Below, piece by piece: positions 31,013-42,397 of a DNA stretch of 64,000 nucleotides. Position numbers and translations under genes: made by a program. The stretch comes from Tenebrio molitor (lineage: Eukaryota; Arthropoda; Insecta; Coleoptera; Tenebrionidae): the NCBI RefSeq assembly GCF_963966145.1, contig NC_091049.1, forward strand, positions 9,858,001 through 9,922,000. Reading direction: 5' to 3'. The notes below the pieces were generated by a model, which did not search any database, was not told where the DNA came from, and saw nothing but the letters and a program-made list of their open reading frames with translations. Within the stretch, counting starts at the first letter, position 1; every line of letters begins with the position of its first letter.

Positions 31013-31445
31013 TTCGGAAATATAAAATCTCAAACCATTGAATGATGATCGAACGCTACTTGCTGCGACGTACAATTGAAAACTGGCTGCCTCAATAAAA
31101 TTCCAATTTTTTCGAATGTTTGTTTTTGAGACTTATTTATTGTCATCGCAAATGCAGCTATAATTAGAAATTGACTTCTTTGAAAATTAAATGGTAAAAT
31201 AGTACCTGAATATGTTAAATTTATACGTGGAACGTGGAATCAAAATTCTCTTATTGCGTTCGTTAAAACTTCGCAATCAATAGCATTGCGATGCATAAAC
31301 TGGATGCGTATCCTTGTTCCATAGATTAATGCTTCCTTTGTATTTAAGTTTCTGATCGGTAAAACGTGCAATTAACTTTCAATACTAACTTATGTGGTGG
31401 CAAACCACTAATAGTCAAAGAATTTTGTATTTCACTCCGAAGAGT
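31013..31445 (-). pseudogene. Helitron/PIF1-like helicase C-terminal relic
   Basis: Reading the minus strand from ~31445, one frame gives SLTISGLPPHKLVLKVN. After frame breaks it continues with PFNFQRSQF, AAFAMTINKSQ and GILLRQPVF. These match the closing part of Helitron-encoded PIF1-family helicases, where the order is TxxGxPPHxLxLKVG, PFxxxRxQFP and AFAMTINKSQGQT. Stops and frameshifts show a dead copy. The Rep domain and Walker motifs are absent. Confidence 0.6.
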
Positions 31446-31714
31446 TTTTTTTTATGAATAATCTAAATAAACTCCCTCTTGGAGTGGATTTCACTGCGGG
31501 GGGATTATAGTTATTTACACAATTAGTGGGATAAAAGCAATATTACAGGATTCGAGTGTGAAGATTGCAGATGACGAGGGCGTTGGCCCGAGTTCATCTG
31601 TAATCACAGGAGTTTCCTGTAATATGCTTTAGCCCACGTGTTATGTACAAAATTTTATCTAAGACCGCCCCGAATTAAAAAAAAGGTAAATCTTATTTGT
31701 TTCCGCCAGTTTCA

Positions 31715-31895
31715 TTACACCACTCAGTGGAATAATAACTTACTTATCCCACTCAGTGGAATAATAACTTACTTATCCCACTGAGTGGGGTAATAAAGCT
31801 CACTTATCCCACTGAGTGGAGTAATGAAATGTGTCCGGTAATGAAGTTCCTTATTCCACTCAAATGAGTGGGATAAGTGTCATTTATCCCACGGG
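31715..31895. repeat. Degenerate tandem array of CCACTCAGTGG palindromes
   Basis: About five units at ~29-32-base spacing, each with CCACT(C/G)AGTGG, then AATAATA and ACTTAT. The first two are nearly identical. Related GTGGGATAA/TTATCCCAC words continue to ~31900, so the array also folds on itself. Confidence 0.75.
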
Positions 31896-31991
31896 ATTAG
31901 ATAAAATCAATTACAAATCACCCGCTTCGCATTCGCTCCAAATTCACTCCGCATTTACTCCACTAATTTTTTACAGTGTATGAACGTTATA

Positions 31992-32657
31992 GAGAGGTGT
32001 CCCCGAAAAAGAATTTGAGTCCATAACTCCTTTATTTATCGGAGGATTTTAATTAGTTATGCACCAAATTAAATGGCTCTAAATAGGCTACAAAAAGCCG
32101 TTATAAATTCACATAAAGATCCAAGGGCTTCAGGGCTAAACGGTCAAAATATTTTTTTTCAAATACGAACACATAATTTTTTTAACACTTCTGATGGAGA
32201 TTTTTATTCTAAAAAGAACGGTGTATCACAAGTGTACACTTACCTACCCAAAATACAAAAAAAAAGTAAAAAAATTCCACTATCGTCGATGCTTAAATTG
32301 GTTAATTTATTACATTGTAACGCAATGAATTTTGATAGCTTCTCGCTTGGTGCTCGTCATTTGTTTCAAAATGTAGTCTTATTTTTTTTTATTTTTTTTT
32401 CTTATATGAGGTTACACATGTCAGACATTGTTGTTTTCAGAATAAGAATCTCTATCAGAATTACTAAAAAAAAAGTATGCGTCCGTATTTGAAAAAAATA
32501 TTTTGACAGTTGCACCTTGAAGCGCTTTGGGTTTTACGTGAATTTGGTACGCCATTTTATAGCTTATTCACAACCATTTAATTTGGTGTATAGAGAATTA
32601 AAATCCTTCGATAAATGAGGGAGTTATGAATTTGTCTCTTTTTTTGGAGACGCCCTG
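31992..32657. mobile_element. 666-bp foldback MITE
   Basis: The arm starting AGGTGTCCCCGAAAAAGAA, with CATAACTCC and GGATTTTAATTA, is the imperfect reverse complement of the end GGAGACGCCCTG-TA. Interior words (TGATGGAGATTTTTATTCT) also occur at 53770-53850, so the centre is a shared repeat. An open frame at 32073-32492 is part of this element. Confidence 0.75.
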
Positions 32658-32790
32658 TATATTATTCATAAATTTTATCTTTCTGCACTTCTTCTCCACA
32701 TAAACTTTAACTATGCCAAATCTCACACTCCTCCGTGCGCCCAATTTACTTAAAAAGGGGTACAAAGGTTTTCCTTCACGTATTAATATA

Positions 32791-32961
32791 CAGGGTGATT
32801 TACGAGGAATAATGAGCCCGACGGAATAGAAAATGCAACCCACAATACATTGCAACAAAAAGCCGGACATCGAAGCGGTAAATGTCCGGGTTTTTCTCCT
32901 GATGAATTGCGGGTTGCATTTTCTATTCCGTCGGGCTCATTATTCCTCGTAAATCACCCTG
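32791..32961. mobile_element. 171-bp palindromic MITE
   Basis: Ends CAGGGTGATTTACGAGG and CCTCGTAAATCACCCTG. Nearly perfect inverted repeat with ATGAGCCCGACGGAATAG in each arm. Better preserved relative of 6468-6637. Confidence 0.9.
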
Positions 32962-32974
32962 TTTAGATTAGTAC

Positions 32975-33056
32975 TGCAGTATTACTTGATAGTAATATCC
33001 GTAATAGTGTATGTACTCCGGCAAAATTGCCGTGCCGCCGGGTGGTGGAGGGTTAG
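32975..33056 (+). mobile_element. RLE retrotransposon 3' tip, copy 5
   Basis: Only the last ~80 bp is present, with TAATAGTGTATGTACTCC, the CGGCAAAATTGCCG hairpin and CGGGTGGTGGAGGG. It is severely 5'-truncated, as expected of target-primed reverse transcription. Confidence 0.75.
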
Positions 33057-34093
33057 TACAATAACCATTCCGTTCGTTTTCCAACAAACGAAATAAACCC
33101 TAGATAAAACCGTACTAATATTAGCCATATACCGATAATATCTGGTTTTGGGTTGTAAAGTCTCAGATAGCACTTTTCCTGCTTTTAGTACAGTTTACTC
33201 TAAAAAAAATTACGTTTCCTGCAAAATTAATAGAATTATTTATGCACATCCTGAAGCTATCAACATTTTGATCTGTTTACATCTAATACATTATCATAAC
33301 CACGAGTGTCTTGAGTATATTTCCTGGGAAATAATTGATAATAAGAACAGAAAAATTGTTGCTATAATTTTTAAAGCAAACTTACTCTGCTCAAATACAC
33401 TTGTCACACAGTTCACACTTTGCTTGAATAAATATTGTTGAATCGTTATCCTTATTAAATAATAGTTAGTACTAACACATCAAACAGCAGTTTGTTAATG
33501 GCACAGAATCTTTTAACAGACCGCATTTGCTTTTTATCAGTAAATATTTTATTCGGTTGATGTTCAAATAATTTACTGTTGTTATCACAAGTACAAATAA
33601 TACACTAAGCCTGATTAAATAAAGGTGTTAGACAAATAATAAAAAAATACGTTTTTATGTTTCACTCATGATTGAAAGTGAACTTAAGCATGTAAGTATT
33701 TCTTAGATTTATTTTTTAACAAATCAATTAGTCTCAACACAGTTATCAGTATCACTGATTATTAGTCAGAACTCCTGCTGTTTTATAATTGCATAAAAAA
33801 ATAGAACAAAAGATCAATATGTCTACATGCTAAAACAGAATGTCCAAATAAAAATCAAAATGCTTATGAAGATGCAGCTGAACCAGGGCCCCCGCAAGTA
33901 CGTGTTCAAAGCGTGCGGTGCACGCGGGCGGCATCTCCAAGGGGCGGCAAATAGTCTCTTGGCGACGCTGTACGTGTTTCACATTTTAAAACTTTAACAG
34001 AAAAAAATTACACTGCATGCACATAAAACTAAAATTTTAATAATTTATTGCGCATAAGATAGTTACATATTTACGAAATGAGTGCGAGAATAG
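33057..34093. other. Gene-less stretch
   Basis: AT-rich. A GC-rich patch at 33890-33960 (CCCGCAAGTACG, GGGCGGCA) stands out and looks like a piece of an interspersed repeat that I cannot name. Confidence 0.4.
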
Positions 34094-34217
34094 TTATTTA
34101 TGCAACAAGTGAGTAAAGTAATACTTTTTTTACGAGAAGGAAAATTTGCCGCACGAGCGCAGCGAGTGCGCAAATCCGCCGAGTAAAAAAAGATACTTTA
34201 CTAACGAGTTGCATACA
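34094..34217. repeat. Hairpin repeat with CGAGCGCAGCGAGTGCG loop
   Basis: Arms TTTATGCAAC / GTTGCATA and GAGTAAAGTAATACTTTTTT / AAAAAAAGATACTTTACT pair around the CG-rich loop. It is one of the CG-loop class. Confidence 0.65.
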
Positions 34218-34597
34218 AAAATTTTTTGGCGTCCGTAAGTTTAGATAACAATTTTTTCGACACTCAAAATTTGAAAATTTTCTCCTGTGTGAACCCGTGG
34301 ACCTTTAAAACGCTCGCTTTACTCGCATTTTAAATTGGCCCACTTATGCCAAAAAAATCCCAATTTACATACGAACTCGTTAAAAAAAACTACTAATTAT
34401 GAATGAAAAATTTTATAATTGCGTTAAGAAATGACACGTTACGACACATTTTTTAACCTAAAATGCGTGCAAAAATGAACCGCCATAGCACTTTTTTTAA
34501 CGCTCCTTGGTCGATTCAAAATCACATGTTTTATGAACGCAAACGAATGAAAAAACTTGCACTTTTTTTGCCGGACGTTAAAAAATATTTTTTTGTT

Positions 34598-34800
34598 CGA
34601 CACTGTCAGAATTTGGGAATTTTCTCCTATGTGAACGGATTTTGATAAATGTCACAACTTGTCAAAACGAAACGTCAAGCTAATTTTAAAGGTTTTAAGC
34701 GATTTGGAGCCTTTAAGGGGCTCGTCGAACAAAAAAAACGTTGTATTCAACTCGTTCGTGTGTAAATTGGGCCTTTTTTGGCACGCGTGGGCCATTTTAA
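34598..34800. repeat. Dispersed repeat, second copy at 46912-47190
   Basis: Shared words include GACACTGTCAGAATTTG, GAACGGATTTTGATAAAT and AACGTTGTATTCAACTCG, in the same order and strand. Confidence 0.75.
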
Positions 34801-34811
34801 AACTCGTCAAA

Positions 34812-35200
34812 TAAACTACTATTTTATTATACCTAAATCATAATCCCTGTTTTTGACACTAAAATGCGTGCGAAAAAGGGCCTTTAAAACACTAAAGCTT
34901 TAAGGGTTGCTTAGGTAACAACAAAGTCACCTACATTTTGAACAATGATAAATAGACATCTATAGAAAATTTATAATAGCAACAAAACGACAACAATTAA
35001 CCATTTCTATATCAACGAATAATTACACAGATTTGTTCAGAAAATGTATTTCAATTTACTTTTTTTGTTATAATTTTGAGATTGTAGTGCAGGTATAATA
35101 AAAAATAGCGTATGATACACGTTTATAAGGGCCTTTAAAGCACTTGCTTCGTTAAAAGCACTCCGCTAAGGCTTCCTTATAAACTTGTATCATAATATAC
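34812..35200. repeat. Dispersed repeat, continuous copy of 26688-28430
   Basis: It contains both halves found at 26688-26910 and 28265-28430, separated by only ~60 bp here. The ~1.3 kb between them in the other copy is therefore inserted sequence, which includes the MITE at 27475-28097. Confidence 0.7.
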
Positions 35201-36494
35201 TAATTTTGAACTCATTACCTTCAAAATTACATTTCGCGACCGTATAGCATTTTGAAGCACTAGTGCGTGAAATCGACGTTAGCGCATTAGTGCGAATGCT
35301 TTTGGATTACTTTGAAGCACTAGTGCGCGAAATCGACTTTCCAAAAAGCATTCGCCTTTTTGAGCATTCTGAAAATAATTTGACTTGATAACAATAAACT
35401 GTGGTTTACAAAACGCCATTTCTCCAATTTGGATGATGAAAATTTCGAAAGAGTGAAAATAAATCGCTATTAGTTCGATTGACACTTTGGCAAGCGCATG
35501 GACAACCGCCACTCTATTCACAAAGGGTATACGACAAATCAGACATAATGTTCCTTTCAAAAAATATTGTACGAACTTCGATGCGAGAAGACGTATTCGG
35601 CACATTCGCGCAAATGAAGCACTCGCTTCTTCGTCGCCTGTGCCTCAAATAATGCGCTAATGCAAAAAATGTCTAAATGGTTTTTATTTCCTTTTGATTC
35701 AAAGCAAGAACTTGCAAAAGTTTCTAGAAATTGTAAGTTCCTTTTGTTTTTGTGATTTTTTATCATAAATTATTCCAATTATGTTTAAATAAAAATACTT
35801 TCAAACCGACTTATTTATTTTAATTGATTATTATTATTATTAACCGTTTGCGGGACACGGTAGCAAGATGATTCTCGGTGATTTTTTTTTTGTACCTTTG
35901 GAAAAAAAGATTGTCGTTGAAAATATCGGGGCAGCCCAAACGGATAATAAATTAATTCCAAGTGAAAAAAGGGGTAAAAAGGCACGATAAAAGAAAATTT
36001 AAAACAAAAATAGGAGGACATATCTGTTTTTTTTACACATTTTACATCATTTTTTGTAATTTGCCTCCATTTTGATTCTCTAATAGACATATTAACGAAC
36101 GCGACGTCATCATCTGGGATGTCCTTATAGCCATTATTTCACGGAACATTTTACGAAAATTTTTAGGTTGGCAAAGCTTGATTTGTTATGCGTGTCAGTT
36201 TAAATTACAAAATGTGCAATTATCAATTATCAGGATTTATCAAGCAACAAATTCGCGACCGTATTTTTGGGAATTTCACGTATTTCAGCGGGCGTATGTG
36301 AAAGATTATCTTCCATATTCGTGTTTTGTGACAGAATTTGGATAAAACAAAAGGCGACTTTGAAGACTTGATCAAATTTTCACTTTTAAAATTAAGACAT
36401 TACCAACCGCCACAAAAATCCCTAAATCGAGGAAAGTAAACATTTTTGTTTAAAAACGACTTAAAAAGGGCAAATTACAAAAAAATAGTATAAA
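35201..36494. other. Gene-less stretch with a short direct repeat
   Basis: TTTGAAGCACTAGTGCG and GAAATCGAC occur twice (35250-35282 and 35309-35342), with GCATTCGC-type inverted words around them. No coding signal is seen. Confidence 0.5.
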
Positions 36495-36607
36495 AAACTC
36501 GTTTCATAAGATCTTGAAGCACTCATTCATTAAAATAACTCTTGGCTACGCCACTCGTTTTTTAATCTTGAATTCGTGCTTCAAGACTGGTCTTATGAAA
36601 CTTGTTT
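36495..36607. repeat. Hairpin repeat with CG-rich loop
   Basis: Arms CGTTTCATAAGATCTTGAAG and CTTCAAGACTGGTCTTATGA pair. The loop carries CTTGGCTACGCCACTCG. Confidence 0.7.
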
Positions 36608-36832
36608 TTTAATATACTATTAAGAGACTCGCAATTTTGTAGATAAACTTATATTTTCATTGAGATTTTAACTATAATTTCAGGCGTGGCTTAAGAATTT
36701 CCTATTATGAAGCACGGCATTAACTGCAATAATTGTACGAAATTAATTAAAACCTTTAACAGAAGAATTTTGTAAATTATTCTTAATGAAATATTCAAAG
36801 TTAAGATTACATACTTAGATAGATAAATAGAT

Positions 36833-36997
36833 TTATTTTTCACAATTATTTATGTATTCTTTTTTAAATTCTAACATCTCTGGTGTGGTAGTGACAATGG
36901 CTTTATGACTTTTATCGTCTAACTCCTCCAGAGTGTCTATGGGCTCCTGGTAAACATAATCTTTGAATCGATTCCATAAACCGGGAACTTCTTCATT
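36833..36997 (-). pseudogene. Mariner-like transposase C-terminal fragment
   Basis: A 54-codon frame reads LWNRFKDYVYQEP, then IDTLEELDDK and TTPEMLEF, ending at a stop at 36833. In mariner-type transposases this follows the CDFFLWG motif, where LKxxVYxxP, (I)xxLxxL and ITPEML recur. It abuts the truncated LINE at ~37008. It is related in kind to the relic at 54620-54990. Confidence 0.5.
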
Positions 36998-37007
36998 TAA
37001 GAAAAAT

Positions 37008-38441
37008 TGCTACAGATCGAAACAGGCCGATAATTTTCAATACAACTGCGATCACCCTTCTTAAAAACCGGCACAACCCTTGCAGTTTTCAAAATTGCAG
37101 GAAACGCAAACACAAGTTGAAAATCACTACCAAAGGAGAAACGAAAGCCTCAACACATTCACGGATTAGAAATGATGGGATCATATCAGGACCAGCTGTG
37201 AATTTCAACTTAAGTTTGGATATTGCATTCAAAACATCTTGTTCATTAACAGCATTTAAGAAGAAATTACAAGATGTACTCCATTCTTCAACAGATGACT
37301 CTATGACTTCCGCTCCCGAAAAAGTCATATTAAGAGGAATACCAGTACCGTTCTGTTTGAATTTGACGAACTGCCAAAACTTATTAGGATCTCTCTTTAT
37401 ATCAGCCTCAGCTTTAGCAACGTATTGATCATACTGCCTTTTAATGTCACCTTTAATATCTCGACGTAACATTCTATATTTCTCCAGATCACACAGTTTG
37501 CCAGATACCCTAAATTTCTTCAATATTCTGTGTTTCAACTTAATTTTCTTAATAAGCTCATACGAAAACCTAGGTGGATAATTATGCCTACTTTTTCTTT
37601 TCTTTGGAACAATTAAGTCAAACAGCTCAAATAACTTATTGTAGAAACCATGACATGCCAAATCGACATCCTCATAGCTCTCAAGAAAATACCAATCTAT
37701 AAGAAGAAGTTCGTTACGCACCATCTCCATATCAATTGGCCTAAAATTAAAATTATCACCATCATCAACACCACAAATGAACTTCCTTATCTTGATTCTA
37801 ACGTCAATGGATACCAAAAGAGATGGATGATGAGGATCCTCAGGGACAAGACCCTCCTCACCCCTGGTCACACTACAATGTAAATTCGACAAAACCAAAT
37901 CGAGTAGCCGATCATTATCATTAGTAATAGAGTTATGCTGCTGAATAGATAACTCACTTAAAATATGAAAAATCGGAACTGAATTACCCCAAAGTTGATC
38001 TAAATTCAAAAAGATAATGTATTCAGTGACATTAAAATCACCCAAGAAAATTATTTTAGAACCATGCAGAAACTGCAAGGAAAGGAAAGCATAAGAAAAT
38101 TCATGATATCTATGCAAAGCCAGACCAGGAGGAATATATACAAGACAAGTGTAGATAGTGGAGTTGACATTATGAACCTTAACACAAATTAAATAAATTT
38201 CCGGTAGATTATCAAAGGCTAAATCTACATCCATCAGCTTCACTGACAATGTAGATCTAACAGCTAGAGCAACACCACCACCTCTGGACTGAAAAGTTCT
38301 ACTAAAATTACGATCCTTTCTGAACACAATATAATCAGAGGAAAACAATTCGGTAGATAATACATCGTCTTTTAACCATGTTTCCGTCACAGCAACCACG
38401 TCAACATCAAGAACAGATACACCATTATAAAACTGCACCAA
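37008..38441 (-). pseudogene. LINE ORF2, endonuclease and start of reverse transcriptase
   Basis: The 450-aa frame (38441-37089) has the endonuclease motifs TETWL, RGGGVALAVRS, VYIPPG and LGDFNV, then a linker with KFWQFVK. After a frameshift the reverse transcriptase begins with ARVVPVFKKGD and ENYRPVSI at ~37010, and is cut off there. The pattern fits the Jockey/CR1-type endonuclease elements. Its ORF1 lies immediately upstream on the same strand. The catalytic reverse transcriptase core is missing. Confidence 0.8.
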
Positions 38442-38528
38442 TTTGGTGTGAAGGCCACGTACATTTTGATAAAATATTGATAAAGTGTATATTATTTTAT
38501 CACACTGATTGGAAGAAAGATTAGTTAG

Positions 38529-39797
38529 TCACTTATTAGAGCTATCACCAGCTACAGAGTGCTGTCCATCAGAAATTTTGCTCACAGGCAGCTCAGTTGT
38601 GATGCCAAACAGATTTTCTTTGAACTTCGCCGTGGCAAGTTTGAAAGCAAAATATTTCTCATGCTCAAATGTTGCATGATTACAGTCAATATCTAATTTT
38701 GCGACATGCGAATGTTCTTACAGTTGCGGCATTTGGGATTAGTTTCATTATCAGCACCTACGCAAGCATTTTCTTCATGAGATTTACCACAAAAAGGGCA
38801 CAATGGATTGTTCTTACAAAATTTAGCACTATGGTTAAAACCGTGGCATCTGTAACACCTAGTTACGGAGACCGCGTCGTAAACAGAACAACTACTCAAA
38901 CCAACAAGCACATGGCCACATTCAAGCAAACATTTATATGTATCCAAATCAACAGAAATTTCAGCTTGAAAAATTTTACCGTTTTTCTTTATAGCCCAAA
39001 ATCTATGCAAATTGACGACAGAGCCATCAGTGATTAGTGATTACACTCGGATTTTGTTTCCTGAAGTAGTCAAGAAATTCGGAATTACCAATATCCTCAG
39101 ATATGCCCACAATTCTAAGACGAGGCAGAACCGGAGCCAACTTCTTAATGTCATATTTAGCTGACAATTTCGTTTCAGCAACTTTTATAAGTTTATCTCA
39201 ATCTTCTCTCCCAGAACAACCAATAATTAACCCATCATTTGAAGCCACCTTTACTCTAGTAATGTCAATGTTTTCATGCAATGGATTAATTGATTTTAAG
39301 ATTTCAGACTTCGTCTGTGTTACAAACTGTTTAGCAGATTTGGGCTTGAAGATGACATTGTTTTCAGAAGACTGTTGAACCTTAGCAGCATAAGACATCG
39401 ATGGTTGTACCTCATGTGGTATTGCAGCAGATATCTGCAATTTAAAAATTTCATCTCGAAGGGACTGTATAGCATTATTAACAATATTTCTAACATACTT
39501 CAAAAACACATTATCTTCTAAAGGAACAGTCGGATCAATCGGAGACAAAGGAGAGCACTGAAAAACGCTATCACAGTTCAAACACAATAACTTCAAGTGA
39601 GAAGATCTTCTGTGAATGCGAAGCAGGAGTTGAGCTTCTTCAGGTGCAACATCCATACAGTTGATGTGTGAGTGAGGCTTACAAAGATCACATCTAATGC
39701 CTGTACTTTCATCCACATCCATTTTACACCTAGGACACGCAGATTTCAAAACATCCTTAGGATTATCCGCAACTAAAGGAGGTTTCTTACGAACCAT
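38529..39797 (-). pseudogene. LINE ORF1: PHD-like finger plus CCHC knuckles
   Basis: The start at 39797 is followed by a PHD-like cysteine/histidine cluster (CPRCKMDVDE, CDLCK, HINC, CLNC). After a frameshift near 39040, the second half has CYRCHGFNHSAKFC and CPFCGKSHEENAC, a zinc-knuckle pair, and another cluster CRNC. A further frame change carries the C-terminus to a stop at 38529. This architecture is known for ORF1 of Jockey/CR1-type LINEs and serves RNA packaging. Inactivated. Confidence 0.75.
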
Positions 39798-40122
39798 GAT
39801 ACTGGATAGTCTGGCAACCTTAAAGCTAGCGAGGTGCTTAAACTAGCAACACCCTTCCAAACGGTACAGACAGACTATTTGTACAAAATTATTATAACAA
39901 GTTATAATAGCGCCAGCAAGAATTAACACACAGCCAGTCGCTTATCGCGCACTAGCTGATAAATTGAAGTACAAAAACAATTGTTATTATTGAAAAAATT
40001 AGGATTCCTGGTTTGGCAGCGATAGCGAGCAGACGTGGAAAAAGTGCAGCGATAGCAAACGTAAACAACGACGAGTGAGTGAGAGGTGATAAGGAGAAGA
40101 CAGCGGGCAAGAAAGAGAGGGC

Positions 40123-41187
40123 ATGCCGAAATCGCCGAAAGCAAGGAAAGAAAGCAGCAAGAGAGAAAGAGAAGAGGGTAGGATGTCGGAAGAAGGTCTG
40201 AACCCATTCAGAAAGAGTTCCAGAACCGAAAGATCCCCAAGTAGAGGCGAAGAAATAAATCAAAGCAAAGAAATAGAGGAGAAAATAGAAACAGTGCTCA
40301 GAGAGATAAAAGAGGATATGGCGGGAATAGTAGAGGAGAGCAGAGCACGAAGAAAGGAATTAGCGGCAGCGAGAGAGAAGGAGGGAGAGCAAGAAAGAGA
40401 GGACATGCTGAAATCGTCAGAAGTAAGGAAAGAAAGCAGCAAGAGAGAAAGAGAAGAGGGTAGAACGTCGAAAGAAGGCAAGAACCCACTCAGAAATAGT
40501 TCCAGAACGAGAAGATCACCAAATAGAAGCCAAGAAGAAAATCAAAGCAAGGAAATGGATAAGGAAATGAAAACAACCATGATAAGAGAGATGAGAGAGG
40601 AGATCAAAACACTAAGAAAGGAATTAGCGGCAGTGAGAGAGGAGAATGGGGAGCTAAGGAAAGAATTAGCGACAGTGAGAGAGGAGATGAGAGGAAGAGA
40701 AAAAAAAGGGCAGTTGGAGAAGGCAGATTGGATAAAAAGGATGGAAATGATAGAGGAAAAGATGGAACAAAGAGAAAAGAAGGAGAGGAAGAATAATGTT
40801 ATAATAACTGGAATAGGAGCAATAAGTGGAAATGTAGAGAGGGGGGTGGAAGAATGGTTAGAAAGGGAGATAGGGGTGAAAGTGAATGTAAAGGAAGCAT
40901 TTAAAATAAATAAAGATAAGATGATGCTGGCAAAAATAGAAAATTGGGAGCAGAAGAAGAACGTAATGCTAAGTAAGAGTAAGTTAAAGGAAAAAAAAGG
41001 TGAGAGGATGTATATAGATGATGATTTGACAAAAAAAGAAAGGGAAACACAAAAGAAGTTATGAGAGTTGGCCAGAGAGGAGAGAGATAGAGGAAAAAGG
41101 GTGAAAATAGGATACAGGAAAATACAGATAAACGGGGACTGGTTTAGATGGGATAAGAGACAGGAGAAACTGAAGAAAATTTGCTAG
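40123..41187 (+). pseudogene. LINE-type ORF1 protein: coiled coil plus RRM-like domain, one internal stop
   Basis: 313 aa to a TGA at 41062-41064, then 40 more in-frame codons (ELAREERDRGKRVKIGYRKI and on) to TAG at 41187. The continuation fits the family pattern, so the TGA probably replaced CGA. Residues 1-56 and 95-150 are an internal duplication (KESSKREREEGR, then SRT-RSP). 150-225 is a long coiled coil. ~228-300 looks like the RNA-binding (RRM-like) fold of ORF1p, with NNVIITGIGAISG. Such ORF1s help package retroelement RNA. The very high Glu/Lys/Arg content makes the opposite strand falsely open. Confidence 0.75.
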
Positions 41188-41670
41188 AAGAAGGAGAGAA
41201 TAAGAAGACGACTCGGCGAGAAAATGTACAAGGAGAAGGTGAATAAAAAGGTAGAGGGACAAAGACACAGAAAAGTAAGAGAGAAGAGAGAGACTAAGAG
41301 AATCGAAGTACAATAGGGAGGGGAGAGAGTGTGTGTGAGAGAGAAAAATGAAAGCGGATTGCAGAGGTGGGGACGAGGAGAGAGAGAACAGGAATGGGAA
41401 GGAAGGAGAAGAGAGAGAGAAGGTGCAGGAGGTGACGTGAGGACAGTGAGAAGATCGAACACATGCGGCGAAATGTGAGAGAGAAAGAGAAGGGAAGGGA
41501 GAGAAATATGGAGCGAAGACGGCAGGGAGATGGATGAAAGAGTAAGGAAGAGGAGAGAAAGAATGGAGAACGAGAGAAGTGAGGGAGAAGAATAAATTGT
41601 TATTTTTATGTATGTTTTGTAATCAGGAATCCGAAAGCCCGTAGGGCAAAATAAAGCATTTTGTTGTGTG
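41188..41670 (+). other. Purine-rich 3' part of the ORF1-only element
   Basis: Long GAGA-rich sequence without a sustained frame, possibly a collapsed ORF2, then the 3'UTR. Open frames on the minus strand here are compositional shadows. Confidence 0.55.
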
Positions 41671-42082
41671 TATTGAAAAAATTAAAGCGAAAACTTCAAT
41701 CCAAACACAATAAATAGTAAAAGCCTACCTTCAATTCACTTATCAAGCACAATTCAACAATTAAATCGCACTTAAATAACTTAAAAGAAGAATTAATCAC
41801 AGAGAACAGAACGCAAACGACAGACCAGGCTGTGTTGCCAACTCAGGTTATCTATTTAACCGAGCAGGAAGTTTAAACGGACCCACTTGAATAAAAATGT
41901 TTCTATCACTCCAGGATTTATAATTTTTGTTGAGTATTTGAATTTACCAAAGTATTTTCAACGATTCCAGCCCATAAATTAATACAAAATCTTTCCTGTT
42001 TTGCACGTTCCATATGAACATTATTGATGTAGATACAACATGAACAAATAGAATAGTTGAGAGAACAGTAGATAATATCATT

Positions 42083-42131
42083 AAGAGTAGAAGTGAGTCT
42101 TTTTGTGCTAAGCCCAGAGACTGAAGACCGA
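42083..42131. repeat. Half-hairpin repeat AGAGTAGAAGTGAGTCTTTTTG
   Basis: The words AGTAGAAGTGAGTCTTTT and CAGAGACTGAAGACC recur at ~48375-48440 and 53654-53756, where both arms are present. This copy has one arm. Confidence 0.6.
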
Positions 42132-42397
42132 GACGAAGTCGTGATGGCGAGAGAACACCCTGCGCACAAACCCATTTTTGCTTTTACTCCCACTACTACC
42201 TTTACCCTCAGAGACAAGTGCCTTATGCATAGACGTGTCTTCCTATTCTCTCAAGGGTTTAGGTTCTGTGTTAGATTGATTTCTTTACTTTTTCTTGAAA
42301 AATGTCATCGCCTGCCAAAAACCCTGTCATTAAGAGTCAGACACGTGAAATAAATCCAATGTTCTTCATCATTTGCTATCCTAATTTAAACTGTGTA

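Larger units (their letters stand above)
40002..41670 (+). mobile_element. 1.67-kb ORF1-only retroelement with 14-bp target duplication
   Basis: It is flanked by exact copies of TATTGAAAAAATTA (39988-40001 and 41671-41684). It holds one coiled-coil ORF1, a purine-rich stretch, and a 3' end with GCCCGTAGGGCAAAATAAAG. No reverse transcriptase is present, so it must have been mobilised in trans or is an internal-deletion copy. Confidence 0.8.
39798..41870 (-). other. Presumed 5' region of the LINE, split by an inserted element
   Basis: 39798-39987 and 41685-41870 are continuous across the target duplication of the 40002-41670 element. They lie upstream of ORF1 and probably form the LINE 5'UTR, but its 5' boundary is not visible. 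Confidence 0.45.

Noticed and set aside
31715..31895. CRISPR-like array
   Set aside because: Repeat units are degenerate palindromes with near-identical spacers in a eukaryotic setting.
32073..32492. Plus-strand 139-aa protein
   Set aside because: It lies inside the foldback element 31992-32657; parts recur as non-coding sequence at 53-54 kb.
40260..41462. Several minus-strand Ser/Leu-rich frames
   Set aside because: They are complements of a Glu/Lys/Arg-rich ORF1 and its purine-rich tail.
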